The notes: generated by a model from the letters alone, not told the origin. A stretch of DNA of 64,000 nt from Streptomyces coeruleorubidus (GCF_028885415.1 NZ_CP118527.1:8184001-8248000); one strand, 5' to 3'. Shown: positions 9,253 through 18,126, numbered from the stretch's first letter. A program made the numbers and translations.

Positions 9253-10464
9253 ATGTCAGTGTCCCGTTCCGAGTCCCGTGTGGGGGTGTGGCTGATCGGA
9301 GCGCGCGGCTCCGTCGCCACCACCGTCGTGGCGGGCTGCGCCGCCGTGACCGCGGGTCTGCATCCGCCGACGGGCATGGTGACCGAGACGCCCCCCTTCG
9401 CCGGCAGCGGCCTGCCGGCCCTGTCGTCCCTCGTCTTCGGCGGACACGACACACTGGACTGCCCCCTGCCGAAACGCGCCGAGGCACTGGCGGCCGGGGG
9501 AGTGCTGCCACCGGGCCTCACATCCGCCGTCACCGCCGAACTGGCCGCCGCCGACCGCGAGATCAGGCCCGGCGGCCCCCTCGCCGGCGACACCCGGGAC
9601 GCGGAGCAACTGATCAACGCCTTCGCCGCCGACATCCAGGACTTCGCACGGCGACATGGCCTGTCCCGCGCGGTGGTCGTGAACGTGGCCTCCACGGAGC
9701 CCGCGCCCACCGGCGACGCCCTCCCACCGAGCTCCCTGTACGCGGCGGCAGCCCTGCGCGCCGGCTGCCCCTACGTGAACTTCACCCCGTCGACCGGCCT
9801 GCACCACCCCGCGCTGGCCTCGCAGGCACGGTCGTCCGGTCTCCCGTACGCGGGCCGCGACGGCAAGACCGGCCAGACCCTGCTGCGCTCGGTGCTGGGC
9901 CCGATGTTCGCCCAGCGGGCCCTGACCGTCCGCGCCTGGTCCGGCACGAACCTGCTCGGCGGCGGCGACGGCGCCGCCCTGGCCGACCCGGCCGCCGCGG
10001 CGGCCAAGAACGCCGGCAAGGAACGGGTCCTCGCCGACACCCTGGGCACCACCCCGCAGGGCGAGACCCACATCGACGACGTCCCCGCCCTCGGCGACTG
10101 GAAGACGGCCTGGGACCACATCGCCTTCGACGGTTTCCTCGGTACGCGCATGATCCTCCAGACCACCTGGCAGGGCTGCGACTCCGCCCTGGCCGCACCC
10201 CTCGTCCTCGACCTCGCCCGCCTGACCGCCCGGGCCCACGAGTCGGGCCTGTCCGGCCCGCTGGATGCCCTGGCCTTCTACTTCAAGGACCCGGTGGGGG
10301 ACGCGCCGTCGGGCCTGGCCGAGCAGTACGAGGCACTCATCGGCTTCGCCCGGAGCCTTCGGGGAGCGGGGCCGGGGGAGGACACGCGTCTCCGGCAGGG
10401 CGCCGGAGAGGGGAGTGAGCTAGGTCCAAAGGAGCAGACCAAGGGGATGGAGGGCCTCCGATGA
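9253..10464 (+). CDS. Inositol-3-phosphate synthase (Ino1) family protein
   Basis: A 403-residue protein with the Ino1 N-terminal NAD-binding sequence VGVWLIGARGSVATTVVAGC and the family segment SVLGPMFAQRALTVRAWSGTNLLGGGDG in its Rossmann part. DTLGTTPQGETHIDDVP and the TWQGCDSALAAPLVLDL region belong to the cyclase part. The family converts glucose 6-phosphate to inositol 3-phosphate through NAD-dependent oxidation, aldol cyclisation and reduction. AAGGAGG lies six bases before the ATG. The stop overlaps the prenyltransferase start (ATGA), so the gene is the first cistron of the ebo-type operon and may supply a cyclitol phosphate to it rather than serve general inositol metabolism. That specialised role is inference. 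Confidence 0.9.
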   Translation: MSVSRSESRVGVWLIGARGSVATTVVAGCAAVTAGLHPPTGMVTETPPFAGSGLPALSSLVFGGHDTLDCPLPKRAEALAAGGVLPPGLTSAVTAELAAADREIRPGGPLAGDTRDAEQLINAFAADIQDFARRHGLSRAVVVNVASTEPAPTGDALPPSSLYAAAALRAGCPYVNFTPSTGLHHPALASQARSSGLPYAGRDGKTGQTLLRSVLGPMFAQRALTVRAWSGTNLLGGGDGAALADPAAAAAKNAGKERVLADTLGTTPQGETHIDDVPALGDWKTAWDHIAFDGFLGTRMILQTTWQGCDSALAAPLVLDLARLTARAHESGLSGPLDALAFYFKDPVGDAPSGLAEQYEALIGFARSLRGAGPGEDTRLRQGAGEGSELGPKEQTKGMEGLR

Positions 10465-11519
10465 GGCGGCGCGAGCGTCCTTGTGGAGGCTCACGCAGTA
10501 CGGGTGACACCTCCCATGAGGGGGAGGTCGGCGGCACGGCACCCACCCCGCCCTGCGGCCGCGCCGGCCGCCCGGCACGGGGACGCGCCTGGGCCGAACT
10601 CCTGCGTCTGCCAGCCCTGTTCAGCGTGCCCGGCGACGCACTCGCCGGCACGGCCGCGGCCGGCGCACCGCCCAACGCCCGCACCCTGCTCGCCATCGGC
10701 TCCTCCCTCTGCCTGTACGAGGCCGGCATGGCCCTCAACGACTGGGCGGACCGCGAGGTGGACGCCGTCGAACGCCCCCACCGCCCCCTGCCCGCCGGCC
10801 GCATCCGGCCCGCCGCCGCGCTCACGGCGGCCTGTGCCCTCACCGGAGCCGGACTGGCCCTGGCCGCCCGCGCCGGCCGTCCGGCCCTGGCCGTCGCCGC
10901 GCCCCTGGCGGCGACCGTCTGGGCGTACGATCTCGCCCTGAAGCACACACCGGCCGGGCCCGTGGCCATGGGCGCGGCCCGCGGACTGGACCTGCTCCTG
11001 GGGGCCGCGGCCACCACCGGCCGTACCCGCCGGGCACTGCCCTCCGCCGCCCTCCTCGGCACCCACACCCTGGCGGTCACGACGGTCTCCCGCCAGGAGG
11101 CCCGGGGCGGCTCTCCCCTGGCCCCTGTGGCGGCACTTGCTACGACGGCCCTGCTGACCCGCCTGGTGACGCACCGCCTCGCGCGTCTCCCGGAAGACCG
11201 CCGGGAAGCAGCCGCCCACCTTCCGCCGGACCCACGATCAGCCCGGCACCGACCACCTGAGCCGGGTCGACAGCCCACGGCACACCTCACCACCGCCCTC
11301 GCGGCCGCCTACGCCGCGACCACCGCCCGCCCCTACTTCCGCGCCGCCCTCAATCCCTCACCTCCCCTCACCCAACGAGCAGTCGGCGCCGGCATCCGCG
11401 CCACGATCCCCCTCCAGGCCACCCTGACCGCCCGCTCCCGGGGCACGGCCACCGCCCTTCTCATCGCGGCCCTCGCCCCACTCGGAGCGAGGTTCGGGAA
11501 GAAGGTGAGCGTCACATGA
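10461..11519 (+). CDS. eboC: UbiA-superfamily prenyltransferase (SCO3242-like, EboC)
   Basis: A 352-residue membrane protein. After about 45 hydrophilic residues it shows the UbiA fold: the start of helix 1 (LLRLPALFSVPGDALAG), the first Asp-rich motif NDWADREVDAVERPHRPLPAG near residue 94, and further helices to the C-terminus. The second Asp-rich motif is less clear (GAARGLDLLLGAA). UbiA enzymes transfer prenyl groups to aromatic or sugar-like acceptors in the membrane. The architecture matches what I know as the SCO3242 family and the EboC component of ebo operons. It overlaps both neighbours by four bases. The acceptor and the prenyl donor are unknown. Confidence 0.88.
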   Translation: MRRRERPCGGSRSTGDTSHEGEVGGTAPTPPCGRAGRPARGRAWAELLRLPALFSVPGDALAGTAAAGAPPNARTLLAIGSSLCLYEAGMALNDWADREVDAVERPHRPLPAGRIRPAAALTAACALTGAGLALAARAGRPALAVAAPLAATVWAYDLALKHTPAGPVAMGAARGLDLLLGAAATTGRTRRALPSAALLGTHTLAVTTVSRQEARGGSPLAPVAALATTALLTRLVTHRLARLPEDRREAAAHLPPDPRSARHRPPEPGRQPTAHLTTALAAAYAATTARPYFRAALNPSPPLTQRAVGAGIRATIPLQATLTARSRGTATALLIAALAPLGARFGKKVSVT

Positions 11520-12508
11520 GCTCCGATGCCCGAGCCTGCGGCAACCGAGCCACGCCGGCGGAGTCGGCCCCCTCCCTCCGCTTCGGCTACGGCACCAACG
11601 GTCTCGCCGACCTCCGGCTGGAGGACGCGCTCTCCCTTCTCGCCGACCTCGGATACGACGGCGTCGGACTGACCCTCGACCACATGCACCTCGACCCGCT
11701 CGCCCCCGACCTGGCCGCCCGCACCCGCCGTGTCGCGCACCGGCTGGACGCGCTCGGACTGGGTGTCACCGTGGAGACGGGCGCCCGCTATGTGCTCGAC
11801 CCGCGCCGCAAACACGGCCCGTCCCTGCTGGACCCGGACCCCGCTGACCGGGCCCGCCGTGTCGACCTCCTCCTCCGGGCCGTACAGGTCGGGGCCGACC
11901 TCGGCGCCCACGCCGTCCACTGCTTCAGCGGGACCCTCCCGGAGGGCACCGACACGGACACCGCGTGGAAGCGCCTCGCCGAGACCCTCGTGCCCGTCCT
12001 GGACGCCGCCGCGTCCGCCGGTGTTCCGCTCGCCGTCGAGCCCGAACCGGGTCACCTCCTCACCACCCTGGCCGACTTCCATCACCTCCGCCGCATCCTC
12101 GGCGACCCCGAACCTCTCGGCCTCACCCTCGACATCGGCCACTGTCAGTGCCTCGAACCCCTCTCTCCCGCCGACTGCGTGCGCGCCGCCGCTCCCTGGC
12201 TGCGTCACGTCCAGATCGAGGACATGCGGCGTGGTGTCCACGAGCACCTCCCCTTCGGGGACGGGGAGATCGACTTCCCGCCGGTCCTGGCGGCCCTCGC
12301 CGCCACCGGCTACCAGGGCCTGACCGTCGTCGAACTGCCTCGCCACTCCCACGCCGGCCCCCACCACGCCGCACACTCCCTCCCGTTCCTCCGCCACGCC
12401 GAGCAGACCGCGGCCACCGTCTCGCCGCCCCCTGCTCCGGCCCTCCAGCAGGCCGCGCCACCCCACGGCGCTCCCTCCACCACCCCTGAAGGGAGCAGCA
12501 CCCCATGA
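11516..12508 (+). CDS. Sugar phosphate isomerase/epimerase family TIM-barrel protein in the ebo operon
   Basis: A 330-residue xylose-isomerase-like TIM barrel. Features include FGYGTNGLADLRLEDALSLL at the first strand and helix, GYDGVGLTLDHMHLDPL, the metal ligands Glu in AVEPEPGHLL, Asp/His in LTLDIGHCQC, HVQIEDMRRG and Glu in VVELPRHSH. The last 45 residues are Pro/Ala-rich and probably disordered. It starts within the stop of the prenyltransferase and ends within the start of eboA, so it is an integral cistron. It is distinct from EboE further down, giving the operon two different barrels of this superfamily. Confidence 0.87.
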   Translation: MSSDARACGNRATPAESAPSLRFGYGTNGLADLRLEDALSLLADLGYDGVGLTLDHMHLDPLAPDLAARTRRVAHRLDALGLGVTVETGARYVLDPRRKHGPSLLDPDPADRARRVDLLLRAVQVGADLGAHAVHCFSGTLPEGTDTDTAWKRLAETLVPVLDAAASAGVPLAVEPEPGHLLTTLADFHHLRRILGDPEPLGLTLDIGHCQCLEPLSPADCVRAAAPWLRHVQIEDMRRGVHEHLPFGDGEIDFPPVLAALAATGYQGLTVVELPRHSHAGPHHAAHSLPFLRHAEQTAATVSPPPAPALQQAAPPHGAPSTTPEGSSTP

Positions 12509-13428
12509 CCCACCCCGGCACCACACCAGAGGAGAGAACCGACGGTCCCCAGGACGCCCAAGCCCAAGGGAACACCGCCGCACCGGAGGCCCAGGCCCCT
12601 GAGCCCGCCGCCGCACGGGACGCTCAGGCCCTTGAGCCCGCCGCCGCACGGAACGCCCAGAACCCCAAGTCAGCCGCCGCACGGGACGCCCAAGCTCCCG
12701 AGGACGCCACCCCCCTGGCCACCGCGGCCACCCACAGCACTCACAGCACCCAGCCAACCCAGCCCACCCTCGACACCGTCCTCGCCTCCTCGCCGGCCGA
12801 CCTCCGCCGCCACCTCACCACCCACCTCGATCCCGCCGCCCGCGCCTGGCTGGAGCACGCCCTCGACGAGGCAGCCGCCCACCCCGGCATCCACGGGCCC
12901 ATCTCCGCGTGGGAACTGCGCCTCGCCGAGGCCGGCCGTCGCTGCGGTGCCGCGTACGCCGACGCCGCACGCGTCCTCATCCTCGACGCGGCACGTGCCG
13001 GGACCGACGCCCTGACCCGGGTGTACTTCCAGGGCACCGCCGACGAGCGCCGTGCCGTCCTGCACGCCCTGCCCCATCTCGTGTCCGGCCCCGGCGCCCT
13101 CCCGCTCGTCGAGGACGCCCTGCGCACCAACGACACCCGGCTCCTCACCGCCGCCGTCGGCCCGTACGCCGCCCGGTACCTAGCCCCCCACGACTGGCGC
13201 CACGCCGTACTGAAGTGCCTGTTCACCGGCGTCCCCGTCGACCACGTGGCGGACCTGCCCCGGCGTGCCGACGGCGACGGCGAACTCGCCCGCATGCTGG
13301 GCGACTACGCCGCCGAGCGCACCGCAGCCGGCCGCACCGTCCCCGAGGACCTGTACCGCGTCCTGGACCTGACCGAGTCCGTGACCCCGGCCCCCGACAC
13401 GGACCACCCCCACGGCAAGGAGTCCTGA
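12505..13428 (+). CDS. eboA: EboA-domain protein with low-complexity N-terminus
   Basis: A 307-residue protein. Residues about 85-275 form an alpha-helical EboA-type domain (LRRHLTTHLDPAARAWLEHAL, AWELRLAEAGRRCG, YFQGTADERRAVLHALPHL, HDWRHAVLKCLFTGVPVDHV). The function of this domain is not established; it is the name-giving member of the ebo operon. The first 80 residues are Ala/Pro/Glu-rich and contain three 11-residue repeats of the type QAPEPAAARDA followed by a His/Thr/Ser/Gln stretch, most likely a disordered extension. It overlaps the isomerase by four bases and eboB by one base (TGATG). Confidence 0.87.
   Translation: MTHPGTTPEERTDGPQDAQAQGNTAAPEAQAPEPAAARDAQALEPAAARNAQNPKSAAARDAQAPEDATPLATAATHSTHSTQPTQPTLDTVLASSPADLRRHLTTHLDPAARAWLEHALDEAAAHPGIHGPISAWELRLAEAGRRCGAAYADAARVLILDAARAGTDALTRVYFQGTADERRAVLHALPHLVSGPGALPLVEDALRTNDTRLLTAAVGPYAARYLAPHDWRHAVLKCLFTGVPVDHVADLPRRADGDGELARMLGDYAAERTAAGRTVPEDLYRVLDLTESVTPAPDTDHPHGKES
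12592..12690 (+). repeat. Three in-frame 33-bp tandem repeats in eboA
   Basis: Units begin at 12592, 12625 and 12658, with a partial fourth at 12691. Units one and two are nearly identical; the third has diverged. They encode QAPEPAAARDA, QALEPAAARNA and QNPKSAAARDA in the disordered N-terminus of EboA. The period is a multiple of three, so a copy-number change would not break the frame. Confidence 0.85.
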
Positions 13429-14348
13429 TGCGCATCTTCGACCCCCACATCCACATGACGTCCCGGACCACGGACGACTACGAGGCCATGTACGCCGCCG
13501 GAGTCCGCGCCGTCGTCGAGCCCTCCTTCTGGCTCGGCCAGCCCCGCACCTCGCCCGCCTCCTTCCTCGACTACTTCGACTCCCTCCTCGGCTGGGAGCC
13601 GTTCCGCGCCGCCCAGTACGGCATCGCCCACCACTGCACGCTGGCGCTCAACCCCAAGGAGGCGAACGACCCGCGCTGTGTGCCCGTCCTCGACGCGCTG
13701 CCCCGGTATCTCGTCAAGGACAACGTCGTGGCCGTCGGCGAGATCGGCTACGACTCCATGACCCCCGCCGAGGACACCGCCCTCGCCGCCCAGCTCCAGC
13801 TCGCCGCCGACCACGGCCTGCCCGCCCTCGTGCACACCCCGCACCGCGACAAGCTCGCCGGTCTGCGCCGCACCCTCGACGTCGTCCGGGAGTCCGCACT
13901 GCCCCCGGAACGCGTCCTGGTCGACCACCTCAACGAGACCACCGTCAAGGAGGTGAAGGACAGCGGCTGCTGGCTGGGCTTCTCCGTCTATCCGGACACC
14001 AAGATGGACGAGGAGCGGATGATCGCGATCCTGCGCGCCTACGGCACCGAGCAGGTCCTGGTCAACTCCGCCGCCGACTGGGGGAAGAGCGACCCCCTCA
14101 AGACCCGTAAGGTCGGCGACCTGATGCTGGCCGAGGGCTTCGGCGAGGACGACGTCGACCAGGTGCTGTGGCGCAACCCCGTCGCCTTCTACGGGCTCAG
14201 CGGCCGCCTGAACCTCGACGTCACCGGCACGGAGGCCACCCACGAGGGCAACTCCATCCTCCGCGGCGTCCCGAAGGACCCGCACCGGCCGGACCTCGGC
14301 CCGGGAGACGGCGACGAGCCGGCCCGCGTCCCCGCCGCGGGGGCGTGA
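13428..14348 (+). CDS. eboB: TatD-family metal-dependent hydrolase (EboB)
   Basis: A 306-residue amidohydrolase-fold protein. Metal-site motifs are in the expected order: DPHIHM (HxH) at residues 5-10, Glu in AVGEIGYDSM, His in ALVHTPHRDK, His in VLVDHLNETT and a late Asp in NSAADWGKSDP. TatD proteins are usually about 260 residues; the extra length is at the C-terminus (Gly/Asp/Pro-rich tail). The ATG at 13428 shares its A with the stop of eboA. In ebo operons this component is one of the most conserved, but its substrate has not been shown to my knowledge. Confidence 0.88.
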   Translation: MRIFDPHIHMTSRTTDDYEAMYAAGVRAVVEPSFWLGQPRTSPASFLDYFDSLLGWEPFRAAQYGIAHHCTLALNPKEANDPRCVPVLDALPRYLVKDNVVAVGEIGYDSMTPAEDTALAAQLQLAADHGLPALVHTPHRDKLAGLRRTLDVVRESALPPERVLVDHLNETTVKEVKDSGCWLGFSVYPDTKMDEERMIAILRAYGTEQVLVNSAADWGKSDPLKTRKVGDLMLAEGFGEDDVDQVLWRNPVAFYGLSGRLNLDVTGTEATHEGNSILRGVPKDPHRPDLGPGDGDEPARVPAAGA

Positions 14349-14351
14349 ACC

Positions 14352-15521
14352 ATGCGCTTCCGCCACCCCGACGGCTCCACCGTCCACCTCTCCTACTGCA
14401 CCAACGTCCACCCCGCCGAAACCCTCGACGGCGTCCTCGCGCAGCTCCGCGACCACTGCGAACCCGTCCGCCGCCGCCTGGGTCGCGACCGGCTCGGCAT
14501 CGGGCTGTGGCTCGCCAAGGACGCCGCCCACGCCCTCGACACCGACCCGTCCGCACTGCGCGGCCTGCGCGCCGAGCTCGACCGACGCGGCCTCGAGGTC
14601 GTCACCCTCAACGGCTTCCCGTACGAGGGCTTCGGCGCCGAAGAGGTCAAATACCGCGTCTACAAGCCGGACTGGGCCGACCCGGAACGCCTCGACCACA
14701 CCACCGCCCTGGCCCGCGTCCTCGCCGGACTCCTCCCCGACGACATCGGCGACGGCACCATCTCCACCCTGCCCCTCGCCTGGCGCACCGCGTACGACGA
14801 CGACCGCGCGCAGACCGCCCGCACCGCCCTGCGCACCCTCGCCGAACGCCTCGACGCCATCGAGGAGCTGACCGGCCGCTCCATCCGCGTCGGGCTGGAA
14901 CCGGAACCCGGCTGCGTCGTCGAGACCACCCGCGACGCCATCGCCCCGCTCACCGCGATCGCCCACGACCGCATCGGCATCTGTGTCGACACCTGCCACC
15001 TCGCCACCTCCTTCGAAGACCCGCACACCGCCCTGGACGCCCTCACCGAGGCCCGCGTCCCCGTCGTCAAATCCCAGCTCTCCGCCGCCCTGCACGCCGA
15101 ACACCCCCATCTGCCCGAGGTCCGCGAGGCCCTCGCCGCTTTCGCCGAACCCCGCTTCCTGCACCAGACCCGTACGGCCACCGCCGCCGGCCTGCGCGCC
15201 ACCGACGACCTCGACGAGGCCATCGCGGGCCACGCCCTGCCCGACGGCGCACCCTGGCGCGCCCACTTCCACGTCCCCCTGCACGCGGCCCCCGTCGCAC
15301 CCCTCACCTCCACACTCCCGGTCCTGAAGACGGCGCTCACCCGGCTCGTCGGCGGTCAGGCCCCGCTCACCCGCCACCTGGAGGTCGAGACCTACACCTG
15401 GCAGGCCCTCCCGCCCGAGCTGCGCCCCCGCGGCCGCAGCCAGCTCGCCGAGGGCATCGCCGCCGAACTCGCCCTCGCCCGCGACCTGTTGACGGATCTC
15501 GGGCTGAAGGAGCTGCCGTGA
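14352..15521 (+). CDS. eboE: Metabolite traffic protein EboE (TIM barrel)
   Basis: A 389-residue barrel protein with the EboE opening (HLSYCTNVHPAETLDGVL) and the family segments TLNGFPYEGFGAEEVKYRVY and ISTLPLAWR. VGLEPEPGCVVETT and CVDTCHLATSFED carry metal-ligand-type Glu, Asp and His residues, and HLEVETYTWQALP is near the C-terminus. NCBI-type annotation calls this family metabolite traffic protein EboE. In cyanobacteria the ebo genes are needed to move scytonemin precursors to the periplasm, but the biochemical role here is not known. It begins three bases after eboB and its stop overlaps the GTG start of the phosphodiesterase, so it is coupled on both sides. Confidence 0.9.
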   Translation: MRFRHPDGSTVHLSYCTNVHPAETLDGVLAQLRDHCEPVRRRLGRDRLGIGLWLAKDAAHALDTDPSALRGLRAELDRRGLEVVTLNGFPYEGFGAEEVKYRVYKPDWADPERLDHTTALARVLAGLLPDDIGDGTISTLPLAWRTAYDDDRAQTARTALRTLAERLDAIEELTGRSIRVGLEPEPGCVVETTRDAIAPLTAIAHDRIGICVDTCHLATSFEDPHTALDALTEARVPVVKSQLSAALHAEHPHLPEVREALAAFAEPRFLHQTRTATAAGLRATDDLDEAIAGHALPDGAPWRAHFHVPLHAAPVAPLTSTLPVLKTALTRLVGGQAPLTRHLEVETYTWQALPPELRPRGRSQLAEGIAAELALARDLLTDLGLKELP

Positions 15522-16936
15522 GCACCCACCCGTCCGCCCCGGGCGCACACCCGGCCCCGACAGGCCCCACCCCCCTCCTCGTCCTCGACGTCGTCGGCCT
15601 CACCCCCCGTCTTCTCGACCACATGCCCCATCTCAAGGCGCTCTGCCGGTCCGGCTCCCGCGCCCCCCTGGGCACCGTGCTGCCCGCCGTCACCTGCGCC
15701 GCCCAGTCCACGTTCCTCACCGGCGCCATGCCCTCCGAGCACGGCATCGTCGGCAACGGCTGGTACTTCCGCGAACTCGGTGACGTCCTCCTGTGGCGCC
15801 AGCACAACGGCCTCGTCGCCGGTGACAAACTCTGGGACGCCGCCCGCCGCGCCCACCCCGGCTACACCGTCGCCAACATCTGCTGGTGGTACGCCATGGG
15901 CGCCGACACCGACATCACCGTCACCCCCCGTCCGGTCTACTACGCCGACGGCCGCAAGGAAGCCGACTGCTACACCCGGCCGGCCGCACTGCACGACGAA
16001 CTCACGGAAAAACTCGGCACGTTCCCCCTCTTCCACTTCTGGGGTCCCGGAGCGGACCTCGTCTCCAGCCGGTGGATCATCGACGCGACCCGCCACATCA
16101 TCCGCACCCGGCACCCGGATCTGACGCTCTGCTACCTCCCTCATCTCGACTACGACCTGCAGCGCTTCGGCCCCGACGACCCGCGCTCCCTGAAGGCGGC
16201 CGCCGACCTGGACGCCGCCATGGCACCGCTCCTGGACGACGCCCGCGCCGAGGGCCGCATTGTCGTCGCGCTGTCCGAGTACGGCATCACCCGCGTGAAC
16301 CGGCCCGTCGACATCAACCGCGCCCTGCGCCGCGCCGGCCTGCTGGAGGTGCACACCCAGGACGGCATGGAGTACCTCGACCCGATGGCCTCCCGTGCCT
16401 TCGCGGTCGCCGACCACCAGATCGCCCACGTCTACGTGCGCCGCCCCGAGGACCTCGACGCCACCCGGGCCGCCCTCGACGGCCTGCCCGGCATCGGGCA
16501 ACTCCTCGACGACGAGGGCAAGAAGGCCCACCACCTCGACCATCCGCGCGCGGGCGAACTCGTCGCCGTGGCGGAACCCGACGCCTGGTTCACGTACTAC
16601 TACTGGCTCGACGACGCCCGCGCGCCCGACTTCGCGCAGCTCGTCGAGATCCACCGCAAACCCGGCTACGACCCGGTCGAGCTCTTCATGGATCCTCTCG
16701 ACCCCTACGTCAAGGTCAAGGCGGCCACCGCGCTGGCGCGCAAGAAACTCGGCATGCGCTACCGCATGGCGGTCGTGCCCCTGGACCCCTCACCTATTCG
16801 CGGCAGCCACGGCCGCCTTCCGGTGAGCGACGACGACGGTCCGCTCCTCATCTGCTCCACCCCCCGCGCTGTCGGCGACCGCGTCGCGGCCACCGATGTG
16901 AAGTCACTGCTGCTCCGACTCGCCGGTCTCACCTGA
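15518..16936 (+). CDS. Nucleotide pyrophosphatase/phosphodiesterase family protein of the ebo operon
   Basis: A 472-residue alkaline-phosphatase-superfamily enzyme. The first metal ligand is in LLVLDVVGLTP, the nucleophile Thr in PAVTCAAQSTFLTG, followed by PSEHGIVGNGWYF; later metal-site motifs are LPHLDYDLQRFGPD, VALSEYGIT (usually SDHGM in the family) and AVADHQIAHVYV. Members hydrolyse phosphodiester or pyrophosphate bonds. No signal peptide is seen, so action in the cytoplasm is expected. The GTG at 15518 overlaps the eboE stop. It is commonly the last enzyme of ebo operons and may release a nucleotidyl or phosphoryl group from the product. Confidence 0.88.
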   Translation: MSTHPSAPGAHPAPTGPTPLLVLDVVGLTPRLLDHMPHLKALCRSGSRAPLGTVLPAVTCAAQSTFLTGAMPSEHGIVGNGWYFRELGDVLLWRQHNGLVAGDKLWDAARRAHPGYTVANICWWYAMGADTDITVTPRPVYYADGRKEADCYTRPAALHDELTEKLGTFPLFHFWGPGADLVSSRWIIDATRHIIRTRHPDLTLCYLPHLDYDLQRFGPDDPRSLKAAADLDAAMAPLLDDARAEGRIVVALSEYGITRVNRPVDINRALRRAGLLEVHTQDGMEYLDPMASRAFAVADHQIAHVYVRRPEDLDATRAALDGLPGIGQLLDDEGKKAHHLDHPRAGELVAVAEPDAWFTYYYWLDDARAPDFAQLVEIHRKPGYDPVELFMDPLDPYVKVKAATALARKKLGMRYRMAVVPLDPSPIRGSHGRLPVSDDDGPLLICSTPRAVGDRVAATDVKSLLLRLAGLT

Positions 16937-17016
16937 GGACGGACCCTCAGTCCCGACTGGTCACAAGTGAAGCACTCACCACTGACAACGCCCCGCGATC
17001 ACGAGGAGTTCCACGC

Positions 17017-18075
17017 ATGAGCCGCTTCTCCCAGCCCGACCCCGAGCTCACCCACCGCCTCAGCAGACGAGGCATGCTCGGCGTCGCCGCGGGCGCCACC
17101 GCCGCCGCCCTGCTCGGTGCCGCCGCCCCCGCGACCGCCGCCACCGGCAACGCGGCCGCCACCACCGGCACGGCCTCCGGCGCCAAGGGCCGCGGCCGCC
17201 CCGTCCTGCCGCCCGGTCGCCTCGGCATCCAGCTCTACAGCCTCCGCGACAAGGTCTCCACCCTCGGCTTCGGCCCCGTCTTCGCCGAACTGGAGAAGTA
17301 CGGCTACGACGAGGTCGAGTTCGCCGGCTACACCCAGGGCTCGGCCGGTCCCATCACGCTCGCCCAGCTCAAGCGGCTGGCCCGGAACCACGGCCTGAAC
17401 CCCATCGGCAGCCACGTCGGCTACTACTCCAGCGACCCGAACGCCTACACCTTCGCCCAGAACCTCACCAAGGTCCTCGACGACGCCCAGGCCCTCGGCC
17501 TCAAGCACATCGGCACGGCCGCCGGCCCGTTCCGCTACGGCTCGACCGTCGACGCCTGGAAGCGCGCCGCCGAGGACTTCAACACCTACGGCGCCGCGGC
17601 GAAGGCCCGGGGCATGAAGTTCTACCAGCACAACCACTCCGAGGAGTTCTCCTTCGCCACCGACAATCCCAAGGTCCGCCTCTACGACGTCCTGCTCAAG
17701 GAGACCGACCCGGACCTCGTGTACCTGGAGATGGACATCTACTGGGCGTACGTCGGCCAGTTCCGCTTCTCCAAGCGGCCCGACGGCACGCCCGCGCCGT
17801 TCGAACCGCTCAACTACGTTCTCAGGCAGCCCGACCGCTACCCGCTGTTCCACGTCAAGGACGGCGAGAGCGACCCGTCGAACCCGTACGGCTACCGCAT
17901 GACCGACGTCGGCGACGGCGACATCGACTACCAGCGGTTCATCTCCGCCGTGACCCGGCTGCGCGGCCACCGCATGGCCCACCACTGGCAGGCCGAGCAC
18001 GACAACCCGGCCGAGTCCTTCACCTTCGCGCGCCGCTCCAGCGCGCACCTGCACTCCCTGAGGGAGAAGTGCTGA
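17017..18075 (+). CDS. Tat-exported sugar phosphate isomerase/epimerase family protein
   Basis: A 352-residue protein with a twin-arginine signal (LSRRGMLGVAAGATAAALLG, cleavage probably after ATAATG-like residues near 45). The mature protein is a xylose-isomerase-like TIM barrel: LGIQLYSLRDKVST at the first strand, YDEVEFAGYTQG, IGSHVGYY, FYQHNHSEEF, YLEMDIYWAYVGQ and LFHVKDGESDP, ending in AHHWQAEHDNP. Export through Tat fits a pre-folded metal enzyme acting outside the membrane. It follows the phosphodiesterase by 80 bases with GAGGAGT before the ATG, and is closed by a strong terminator. Whether it belongs functionally to the ebo product or to the upstream sugar locus is open. Confidence 0.9.
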   Translation: MSRFSQPDPELTHRLSRRGMLGVAAGATAAALLGAAAPATAATGNAAATTGTASGAKGRGRPVLPPGRLGIQLYSLRDKVSTLGFGPVFAELEKYGYDEVEFAGYTQGSAGPITLAQLKRLARNHGLNPIGSHVGYYSSDPNAYTFAQNLTKVLDDAQALGLKHIGTAAGPFRYGSTVDAWKRAAEDFNTYGAAAKARGMKFYQHNHSEEFSFATDNPKVRLYDVLLKETDPDLVYLEMDIYWAYVGQFRFSKRPDGTPAPFEPLNYVLRQPDRYPLFHVKDGESDPSNPYGYRMTDVGDGDIDYQRFISAVTRLRGHRMAHHWQAEHDNPAESFTFARRSSAHLHSLREKC

Positions 18076-18090
18076 CGGCCGTACGAGCAT

Positions 18091-18126
18091 GAGGAGGCCC
18101 CTCCCCGGCCGGGGAGGGGCCTCCTC
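18091..18126. terminator. Perfect 36-bp palindromic terminator between convergent genes
   Basis: Eighteen-base arms beginning GAGGAGGCCCCTCCCC are exact reverse complements with no unpaired bases in the duplex. It stands 15 bases after the stop of the Tat-exported isomerase and upstream of the end of the convergent OFA transporter, so it can stop transcription from both sides. Confidence 0.88.
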
